DNA from: a virus
Virus record (IMG/VR): IMGVR_UViG_3300020428_000048
Coordinates: 1-32,614 of that record
DNA length: 32,614 nt
Reading direction: 5' to 3' (one strand)
Made by a program: the position numbers and the translations under genes. Below are positions 1 to 4,230 of this stretch, piece after piece; within the stretch, counting starts at the first letter, position 1, and every line of letters begins with the position of its first letter. The notes beneath the pieces were generated by a model. It saw only the letters and a program-made list of their open reading frames with translations, searched no databases and had not been told where the DNA came from.

Positions 1-5
1 TAACA

Positions 6-197
6 ATGAAAACAACTCAATTAGAAACCAAACTTAACTTTTTATCTGACGTATTAGAAGACTTTTGTATTAAGAATGGAATTGAATTTATGTCTGCTGA
101 TGATATATTATATTCAGACATTCCATTAACAACTTATCAGAAAGATTGGTTAAGATTGTATATTAATACATGGGATATTATCGAACAAAACTATTAA
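6..197 (+). CDS. Small conserved-type hypothetical protein, 63 aa
   Basis: Short acidic protein of unknown function. The ATG lies just after a TAA at the very edge of the window, which may be the stop of a preceding gene, so this looks like the middle of an operon. It has no membrane segment or signal peptide. It reads as mostly helical: an N-terminal amphipathic stretch (LNFLSDVLEDFCIKNGI) is followed by a Trp-containing C-terminus (KDWLRLYINTWDII). The layout resembles small conserved proteins of cyanophage early regions, but I cannot name a family. The next gene starts 16 nt downstream with a Shine-Dalgarno sequence in the gap, so the two are probably co-transcribed. Confidence 0.7.
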   Translation: MKTTQLETKLNFLSDVLEDFCIKNGIEFMSADDILYSDIPLTTYQKDWLRLYINTWDIIEQNY

Positions 198-213
198 CCA
201 AGAGGACACAATC

Positions 214-534
214 ATGGCACTAATTAACAGAAACCCAGATGCAACTAATAGTGAATTAGATGCAAAACAGATAGTAACAAATAAGGAGTTAAATCCTGAT
301 CAAAGAAATGAACTAATTGAACAGTATGTAGAGTTAGTTGTTGATAATATGGATACTAAATCGTTGGTACAATTTGTTACTGAAGAGTTGGCAAATTACT
401 ATGACCAGTTATCAAATAGTGAGTTAAAAGAACAGATCATTAATACACATGAAGAGGACACATATAACGAATTAATTGATAACGTAAGCAGTGATTATTG
501 TGAGGGTGAGTTTATACCAAATTTACATGATTAA
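214..534 (+). CDS. Conserved-type hypothetical acidic protein, 106 aa
   Basis: Acidic, probably all-helical protein of unknown function. The ATG is preceded by AGAGGA at about 7 nt, a good Shine-Dalgarno sequence. The first 25 residues look disordered (many Asn, Asp and Ser). Residues 30-95 are rich in Leu, Glu and Asp with helical periodicity (ELVVDNMDTKSLVQFVTEEL, then ELKEQIINTHEEDTYNELI). No catalytic motif, Cys cluster or membrane segment is visible. Proteins of this pattern are common as small hypotheticals in cyanophages, and that resemblance is from memory only. It is the last gene before the gene-free stretch 535-993. No terminator with a T-run follows; the nearest inverted repeat is at 598-634. 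Confidence 0.75.
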   Translation: MALINRNPDATNSELDAKQIVTNKELNPDQRNELIEQYVELVVDNMDTKSLVQFVTEELANYYDQLSNSELKEQIINTHEEDTYNELIDNVSSDYCEGEFIPNLHD

Positions 535-597
535 GAAGGTATTATTAACAATTAGAGAAGGTAATATGTAAGGGGTGAGTAATAACCAAATCAGCAG

Positions 598-634
598 AGT
601 TTTCCACAGAAAGTATCATAAACTGTGGAAAACT
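598..634. repeat. Perfect 12-bp inverted repeat carrying two DnaA-type boxes
   Basis: The left arm 598-609 (AGTTTTCCACAG) and right arm 623-634 (CTGTGGAAAACT) are exact reverse complements separated by 13 nt. Each arm contains TTTTCCACA, the 9-mer known as the cyanobacterial DnaA box. No T-run follows, so it does not look like an intrinsic terminator of the upstream operon. It fits a protein-binding palindrome or an extruded hairpin. Confidence 0.8.
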
Positions 635-671
635 ATTGTATTATGATGTTAAATAGCGTTTTAAATGGTCT

Positions 672-679
672 TATAAATA
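672..679 (+). promoter_or_regulatory. T4-type late promoter motif TATAAATA
   Basis: This is an exact match to the T4 late -10 octamer, read by sigma factor gp55 in T4. No gene starts close downstream; the nearest credible start is at 994. It may drive transcription across the box cluster, or it may be a chance match in AT-rich DNA. Confidence 0.4.
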
Positions 680-841
680 TACATCTTCGTTGTAAAGGTT
701 TTCCACAATGTTGTTAATAACTGGATGTAATATGTGGAATAAGTGTGTATAAAGGGCGTTATATTGTGGAATAATTGTTGATAAGTAGTGGTGATAATAG
801 GATGATTAAATGTGTAGAATTCTAGTGATTTTAGCGAGCGT

Positions 842-871
842 AGTATAACACGAACTTGCGAAATATGTCAA
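842..871 (-). promoter_or_regulatory. Minus-strand sigma70-type promoter
   Basis: On the minus strand, TTGACA (871-866) and TATACT (847-842) are separated by 18 nt. Transcription would run leftward through the DnaA-box cluster and antisense to the 106-aa gene. No reading frame of note lies on that strand, so any product would be a non-coding or primer RNA. This is inferred from the motif only. Confidence 0.45.
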
Positions 872-889
872 GGGTTTTTTTACATTTTT

Positions 890-918
890 CTGACAGGTTT
901 TCCACACAAAGTTATAAC
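890..918 (+). promoter_or_regulatory. Sigma70-type promoter with a DnaA box between -35 and -10
   Basis: CTGACA (890-895), a 17-nt spacer and TATAAC (913-918). The box TTTTCCACA at 898-906 lies wholly inside the spacer, so a protein bound there would compete with RNA polymerase. The promoter is in tandem with a stronger one at 937-965. Confidence 0.45.
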
Positions 919-936
919 AATTCTGACACACAGTAG

Positions 937-965
937 TTGACAACAATCCCGTGTAATATTATAAT
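937..965 (+). promoter_or_regulatory. Consensus sigma70 promoter for the 57-aa gene
   Basis: TTGACA (937-942), a spacer of exactly 17 nt and TATAAT (960-965): a full consensus host-type promoter, as expected for early phage genes. Transcription would begin near 972, leaving a leader of about 20 nt before the ATG at 994. The TTG of the -35 box is in frame with the gene and can be mistaken for its start codon. Confidence 0.75.
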
Positions 966-993
966 AGAGTATCAACAATCATCCCCTAATCTC

Positions 994-1167
994 ATGACAG
1001 TTACTAACAACAACTGGACGAAGAGTAAGTATAGAATAACACTGGAAATTGATGCGTTCGATGACTTTAACCCCAGACAGATTGCGTGGGATAAAGTGTT
1101 ACAAATGGGAGACAATGAGCAGGTACAAAGTTACATCGAAGACTTATCGAATCCCGTGAGTTGGTAA
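994..1167 (+). CDS. Small hypothetical protein, 57 aa
   Basis: Small acidic protein of unknown function. The frame is open from a TTG at 937, but that TTG is the -35 hexamer of a consensus promoter and cannot be the start on that transcript. The first ATG after the predicted transcription start is at 994, giving a 57-residue product with the core YRITLEIDAFDDFNPRQIAW. A compact strand-turn-helix fold is plausible, with no cysteines and no catalytic motif. I recall similar small proteins with a DDFNP motif from cyanophage genomes, but cannot assign a function. There is no clear Shine-Dalgarno sequence. It is likely expressed early. Confidence 0.65.
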   Translation: MTVTNNNWTKSKYRITLEIDAFDDFNPRQIAWDKVLQMGDNEQVQSYIEDLSNPVSW

Positions 1168-1268
1168 TACTATAGGGGGACGAATAAAGTGTCCTATTAA
1201 TGTAAGCGAGGACGTGCAAATTGCGTGTTCTTCGTTGTTACTTTATGTTGTTTAATTTCACACACAAA

Positions 1269-1397
1269 ATGTCAAACAGTACAGAACAGTTTGTATCACC
1301 TAACTTCGCAGAGTTTCTGTTAGATAGTGTTAACAATGGTGATGAAATCCTTGCGGTTCTAGATGATCTTTATGAGGTGCAATCTACCCCGTTATAA
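1269..1397 (+). CDS. Very small hypothetical protein, 42 aa
   Basis: A 42-residue frame that starts MSNSTEQFVSPNFAEFLLD and ends at a TAA at 1395-1397. It reads as a disordered N-terminus followed by one or two amphipathic helices (FAEFLLDSVNNGDEILAVLD). The composition is protein-like and similar to neighbouring small acidic proteins, which is the main support. No Shine-Dalgarno sequence is evident before the ATG. It lies 101 nt after the 57-aa gene and is probably on the same transcript. The function is unknown. Confidence 0.5.
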   Translation: MSNSTEQFVSPNFAEFLLDSVNNGDEILAVLDDLYEVQSTPL

Positions 1398-1410
1398 TGT
1401 TAATAACTGT

Positions 1411-1439
1411 TAGGGGCAGTTGTTGACACATTGCCCCTA
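1411..1439. repeat. Perfect 8-bp inverted repeat around a -35 box
   Basis: TAGGGGCA (1411-1418) and TGCCCCTA (1432-1439) are exact reverse complements with a 13-nt centre that contains TTGACA (1423-1428). The position suggests an operator for a dimeric repressor of the promoter at 1423-1452. A GC-rich hairpin ending the 42-aa transcript is also possible, but no T-run follows. Confidence 0.6.
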
Positions 1440-1452
1440 TACATGTTATAAT
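1423..1452 (+). promoter_or_regulatory. Sigma70-type promoter upstream of the HNH gene
   Basis: TTGACA (1423-1428), an 18-nt spacer and TATAAT (1447-1452). The first downstream gene is the HNH endonuclease, about 180 nt after the expected transcription start. The leader includes a GC-rich patch with the direct repeat GCGGGCGTT at 1539-1547 and 1563-1571. Confidence 0.6.
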
Positions 1453-1638
1453 TAATATTATACTTAAGGCACGAACAGTTAGTAACAACAATACACTGTA
1501 ATATGGCAGTGGTTTATAATAGCGTGGCGACAGTGTTTGCGGGCGTTCGTTGTTATTTTATGGCGGGCGTTGCGTATATTAAAAAAAGGAACCTTTGTGA
1601 CCTCCAGAGGTGGCAAATCGAGCGATAGATATCGTTTT

Positions 1639-2337
1639 ATGAAAAAAATTCCCCAGGAAAAAATCTACCCCACAAGGTTCGATGGTTATTACGTCGGCAA
1701 GGATGGTAGTGTGTGGACGCATTGGACCCACGGAGGATATACAGGACCTATTCGAAGGATGACACAAAACCCCAGAGGTGGAGTGGATCCAGAGGATAGG
1801 TATTTGGCTGTCAATATATCACTACGGGACGCACAGGGAAAATCACTTAAGCAGATCAAGTATTATTCTCACAGGTTAGTTGCAGAGACACTTGTAGAGA
1901 ATGTAGAGGGACTCCCAGAAATCAATCATAAGGATGAGAACAAGAAGAATAATAACGTGAGTAATTTAGAGTGGTCTGACAGAAAAACAAATATGGATCA
2001 TTCAAGAAATGAGAATGGTATATTAACAGGATCTCACAAATCACATGATATAGTATTTGAAGAGTACGAACCAGTGATTGATCACATTCCAGAGAACTGG
2101 GTGGCATACTATAAACCAGAGAAGGTGATAGCAAAGCGACCTCCGAAGTTTAAGGTAGTTGATCTGTATACTGATGAAGAGCACTATGTAAGGTCTATGA
2201 CAACATGGGTGAATGTGAATTGGGAATATATCTCAAAGAGGTGTAGAACAAAAAGTTCAAAGAATTTCTATACAGGTTTGATGGTGGCAAAATCCAAGAA
2301 CAAACCGTTGAATGGTTTTCTAGTAACGAATATATAA
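1639..2337 (+). CDS. HNH endonuclease (HNH_3 type, homing-endonuclease-like), 232 aa
   Basis: Predicted DNA-cutting enzyme of the HNH family, in the group that includes free-standing phage homing endonucleases. Residues 10-30 (FDGYYVGKDGSVW) match the usual lead-in strand of this group. The catalytic core spans residues 77-121: SHRLVAETLV, then PEINHKDENKKNNNVSNLEW, with H97 as the likely central His, N105/N109 typical of HNH_3, and a final H121. Residues 140-232 are basic and may bind DNA, but I do not recognise that domain. The frame stays open upstream to a TTG at 1537, but the ATG at 1639 gives the normal N-terminus for the family. A GTG at 1597 with AAGGA upstream is an alternative. The upstream DNA is more GC-rich than its surroundings, in keeping with a mobile gene. 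No intron or intein boundary is visible. Confidence 0.8.
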   Translation: MKKIPQEKIYPTRFDGYYVGKDGSVWTHWTHGGYTGPIRRMTQNPRGGVDPEDRYLAVNISLRDAQGKSLKQIKYYSHRLVAETLVENVEGLPEINHKDENKKNNNVSNLEWSDRKTNMDHSRNENGILTGSHKSHDIVFEEYEPVIDHIPENWVAYYKPEKVIAKRPPKFKVVDLYTDEEHYVRSMTTWVNVNWEYISKRCRTKSSKNFYTGLMVAKSKNKPLNGFLVTNI

Positions 2338-2345
2338 AAATAAAC

Positions 2346-2516
2346 ATGGCAAGTACTTATCACATATACTTAAAAGATAGATGTCTCTTTAAGAATCTTG
2401 ATGAGGGGGAGTTTGAAGTTATATGGGGAAGGTTATACAGATCTTATTGGGACGATATTACATATTCAGAGGTTACGGATATCCCTACAGAGAAATACAT
2501 CGAAGATTCATATTGA
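2346..2516 (+). CDS. Small conserved-type hypothetical protein, 56 aa
   Basis: A 56-residue protein starting MASTYHIYLKDRCLFKNLDE, 8 nt after the HNH gene. I recall cyanophage small proteins that begin with a Tyr-His-[IV]-[FY]-Leu-Lys-Asp-[KR]-Cys-[IL]-Phe pattern, and this one fits. The function is unknown. The protein is acidic with several aromatic residues (VIWGRLYRSYWDDI) and a single Cys, so it is probably a small globular protein. A frame that overlaps it (2398-2586) has an implausible composition and collides with the glycosyltransferase start, so this frame is preferred. The glycosyltransferase begins 47 nt later. Confidence 0.7.
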   Translation: MASTYHIYLKDRCLFKNLDEGEFEVIWGRLYRSYWDDITYSEVTDIPTEKYIEDSY

Positions 2517-2563
2517 CAGATACATAGAATTACTTTATAATAAGAGGGTAATTACAAAACGCT

Positions 2564-3337
2564 ATGGCAAAAGGATTTACTGTTAAAGCAAACCCTCCTT
2601 CAAAGAAAGCAAAGAAAGAAGAATGGGACATTGCTGCGATTAAAGAGAGAATGAAAGGCAAGTCAATTGTCTTCTGTTTACCAGGTAGAGGTTGTTCATA
2701 TATTTTCTTAAAGAACTTTGTACAGTTGTGCTTTGATATTGTACAGAATGGAATGAGTATTCAGATCTCTCAAGATTACTCATCTATGGTTAACTTTGCA
2801 AGATGTAAGTGTCTTGGTGCAAATGTACTACGAGGACCAAACCAGAATCCTTGGGATGGTAAACTTGAGTATGATTATCAACTATGGATTGACTCGGATA
2901 TTGTCTTCGATACTAACAAGTTCTGGCAATTATGCGATCTTGCAAATCCAGCAGAGGGTGAGGAGAGAGAAATCACCGCAGGTTGGTATGCTACTGAAGA
3001 CGGCACGACTACATCTGTCGCACACTGGTTAGAGGAAGATGATTTCCGTAAGAACGGTGGAGTTATGAACCACGAGACCGTTGAGTCAATCAGTAAGCGT
3101 CGTAAGCCATTCACCGTGGACTACACAGGTTTCGGATGGGTGTTAATTAAGAAGGGTGTCTTTGAAGAACTTCCATATCCTTGGTTTGCTCCGAAGATGC
3201 AAGAGTTTGAATCGGGTGCTGTGCAAGATATGTGCGGAGAAGACGTTAGTTTCTGTTTAGATGCGATTGAGAAGGGATATGACATCTGGTGCGATCCTCG
3301 GATTAGAGTGGGTCACGAAAAAACTCGTGTTCTTTGA
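2564..3337 (+). CDS. GT-A-fold glycosyltransferase-like protein, 257 aa
   Basis: Predicted nucleotide-sugar-dependent glycosyltransferase of the GT-A (GT2-like) type, of a kind frequent in cyanophages. The first 25 residues are Lys-rich and probably disordered. The Rossmann-like half begins at KSIVFCLPGRGCSYIFLKNF. The signature DxD is the D110-S-D112 of LWIDSDIVF, which in this fold binds the metal and the UDP-sugar. A later GEDVSFC (225-231) matches the acidic motif that supplies the catalytic base region in this fold. H251 in VGHEKT is in the usual place of a metal-binding His. No membrane segment is present. The acceptor is unknown: phage DNA, virion protein or host surface glycan are all possible. 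The start is the ATG with AGAGGG about 12 nt upstream. The next gene follows after 3 nt. Confidence 0.75.
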   Translation: MAKGFTVKANPPSKKAKKEEWDIAAIKERMKGKSIVFCLPGRGCSYIFLKNFVQLCFDIVQNGMSIQISQDYSSMVNFARCKCLGANVLRGPNQNPWDGKLEYDYQLWIDSDIVFDTNKFWQLCDLANPAEGEEREITAGWYATEDGTTTSVAHWLEEDDFRKNGGVMNHETVESISKRRKPFTVDYTGFGWVLIKKGVFEELPYPWFAPKMQEFESGAVQDMCGEDVSFCLDAIEKGYDIWCDPRIRVGHEKTRVL

Positions 3338-3340
3338 GTT

Positions 3341-3520
3341 ATGGAGAAGCAACTCCATGAATGGGTAGAGAAACATCTACCCTCAAAGACAAATGAGGAC
3401 TTATGGGACCTCCAAGCAGCGATTCTCACCGAATTGTCTCGTAGGGATGATGTTCAATATCGGGTTCGTGCCTCGAAAGAGTCATTAGATGAGAAATTTA
3501 GAGAACTTGGGGTGATTTGA
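3341..3520 (+). CDS. Small hypothetical protein, 59 aa
   Basis: A 59-residue, strongly charged and probably wholly helical protein (MEKQLHEWVEKHL, then EDLWDLQAAILTELSRRDDV, then ASKESLDEKFRELGVI). It starts 3 nt after the glycosyltransferase stop, so translation is likely coupled to that gene. The spacing and protein-like composition are the support. It could assist the transferase or be unrelated; nothing in the sequence decides. Its stop codon lies in a small GC-rich hairpin, GGGGT (3509-3513) with ACCCC (3520-3524), that ends the early block. Confidence 0.65.
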   Translation: MEKQLHEWVEKHLPSKTNEDLWDLQAAILTELSRRDDVQYRVRASKESLDEKFRELGVI

Positions 3521-3558
3521 CCCCGACCCATCTCGTAAAAAACAAAAAAACCAATATT

Positions 3559-3602
3559 AAGTGTCTAAATAGCATTAAAACGTGCCTTTAGACACTTTTT
3601 TT
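3559..3602 (+). terminator. Intrinsic terminator between early-type and late genes
   Basis: An 11-bp perfect stem, AAGTGTCTAAA (3559-3569) with TTTAGACACTT (3587-3597), and a 17-nt loop, followed at once by a run of seven T (3596-3602). A-rich DNA before the left arm would give a U-tract for the other direction, so it may work both ways. It separates the 59-aa gene from the 53-aa gene. Confidence 0.8.
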
Positions 3603-3616
3603 ATCAAAAAAACCAA

Positions 3617-3624
3617 AAGGAGGT
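3617..3624 (+). promoter_or_regulatory. Strong Shine-Dalgarno sequence AAGGAGGT
   Basis: A near-complete match to the anti-SD sequence 4 nt before the ATG at 3629. It fixes the start of the 53-aa gene. It stands out because gp6, the gp7-like gene and gp8 have no clear Shine-Dalgarno sequence. Confidence 0.8.
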
Positions 3625-3628
3625 CGAA

Positions 3629-3790
3629 ATGTCGCCAAAAATGTTAAGAGAAATTGCCGAAGATGACCTAACACCCAAGAAAAGCGATAAAATGGAGAAT
3701 TCCAACGACTTTTACCAACGCTTAAAGGATCCAGATGATGGTTTTGACTATGATATTGAAAGTTATGAGGTAATTTCAGAATATCGTTAG
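3629..3790 (+). CDS. Small acidic hypothetical protein, 53 aa
   Basis: A 53-residue acidic protein (MSPKMLREIAEDDL at the start; FYQRLKDPDDGFDYDIESYE near the end). It has a very strong ribosome-binding site and stands alone between an intrinsic terminator and the late promoter motif of gp25, so it is probably made at high level from its own or a read-through transcript. It has no recognised family, Cys or membrane segment. Its position at the head of the baseplate operon suggests a structural or regulatory link, but that is speculation. Confidence 0.65.
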   Translation: MSPKMLREIAEDDLTPKKSDKMENSNDFYQRLKDPDDGFDYDIESYEVISEYR

Positions 3791-3798
3791 ATTACGAT

Positions 3799-3806
3799 GA
3801 TAAATA
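3799..3806 (+). promoter_or_regulatory. Late promoter motif GATAAATA before gp25
   Basis: Matches the T4-like late -10 (TATAAATA; NATAAATA in cyanophages) at 7 of 8 positions. It ends 21 nt before the GTG start of gp25, at the head of the baseplate operon. Confidence 0.6.
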
Positions 3807-3827
3807 AGTTATAATTGCTGTATTTTA

Positions 3828-4229
3828 GTGCCATTAGAAAGGGTTAGTCAAGGTTTTAAGGACATAAGTATGACGTTTCAGGCAAATCCCCTGAATCAGG
3901 ACCTTATTGTGCTTAAAAACGAGAATGCTATTGCCCGATCAGTTAGGAATATCGTATTTACAGTTCCTGGTGAGAAGTTTTTCCAAGAAAACTTCGGATC
4001 TAGGATATCAGAGTCTCTTTTTGAAAATATAGATGAGGTATCTGCTCTTGAGATTAAGGATGAAATAACTGAATCTATTAACAGGTTTGAACCAAGAGTA
4101 AAATTGATTAGCGTTGATGCAATTCCCGATTATGCGGGTAATGCATTTAACGTTCTTATTGTTTATGAGATAATTGGAATAGACACTCCAGCACAACAAT
4201 TAGAATTCGTTTTACAATCAACCAGGTAA
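3828..4229 (+). CDS. 25: Baseplate wedge protein gp25
   Basis: Homologue of T4 gp25, the small wedge subunit at the inner baseplate that starts sheath assembly and binds gp6. It has 133 residues against 132 in T4. The family's diagnostic Glu-Pro-Arg motif is present at residues 88-90 (FEPRVKLISVD). Upstream, RSVRNIVFTVPGEKFFQENF and the FGSRISESLFENID stretch match the GPW/gp25 fold. The C-terminus EFVLQSTR is typical of marine T4-like phages. The start is GTG: the only early in-frame ATG (residue 15) would remove the conserved LERVSQGFKDI lead. The stop is followed by gp6 after a single base, so translation is probably coupled. Transcription is likely late, from 3799-3806. Confidence 0.93.
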   Translation: MPLERVSQGFKDISMTFQANPLNQDLIVLKNENAIARSVRNIVFTVPGEKFFQENFGSRISESLFENIDEVSALEIKDEITESINRFEPRVKLISVDAIPDYAGNAFNVLIVYEIIGIDTPAQQLEFVLQSTR

Positions 4230-4230
4230 A

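Larger units (their letters stand above)
600..906. repeat. Cluster of six DnaA-box-like 9-mers (TTTTCCACA / TATTCCACA)
   Basis: Exact TTTTCCACA occurs at 600-608 (+), 624-632 (-), 699-707 (+) and 898-906 (+). TATTCCACA occurs on the minus strand at 733-741 and 765-773. The last two are in direct orientation 32 nt apart, about three helical turns, with similar flanks. TTTTCCACA matches the DnaA box described for cyanobacterial oriC regions and differs from the E. coli consensus TTATCCACA at one base. I noticed no further cluster in the window, but I did not make an exhaustive count. Confidence 0.7.
535..993. other. Gene-free regulatory or origin-like region
   Basis: This is the only stretch over 300 bases without a credible gene. 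Both strands are broken by stops and the longest start-to-stop runs are trivial. It holds six DnaA-box-like 9-mers, a perfect 12-bp inverted repeat, one T4-type late promoter motif (672-679) and three sigma70-type promoters, one of them on the minus strand. The likely role is initiation of replication, early transcription control, or both. This is an inference from motif content. Confidence 0.6.

Noticed and set aside
853-880. Possible terminator (CTTG...CAAG followed by TTTTTTT)
   Set aside because: The stem is only 4 bp, and the same bases form part of the minus-strand promoter.
937-993. N-terminal extension of the 57-aa protein from a TTG codon
   Set aside because: The TTG is the -35 box of a consensus promoter and would not be in the transcript.
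535-993. CRISPR-like array, because of repeated 9-mers
   Set aside because: The repeats are too short, in mixed orientation and irregularly spaced, so they are protein-binding boxes rather than a CRISPR array.
1537-1638. N-terminal extension of the HNH protein from a TTG codon
   Set aside because: The extra 34 residues (LWRALRILKKGTF and so on) are unlike the family, while the ATG at 1639 gives a normal N-terminus.
2398-2586. 62-aa frame overlapping two genes
   Set aside because: It overlaps the better-supported 56-aa gene and the glycosyltransferase start, and has no ribosome-binding site or protein-like pattern.
3509-3524. GGGGT/ACCCC hairpin as a terminator at the end of the 59-aa gene
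   Set aside because: The stem is only 5 bp and no T-run follows. The terminator at 3559-3602 is the convincing one.
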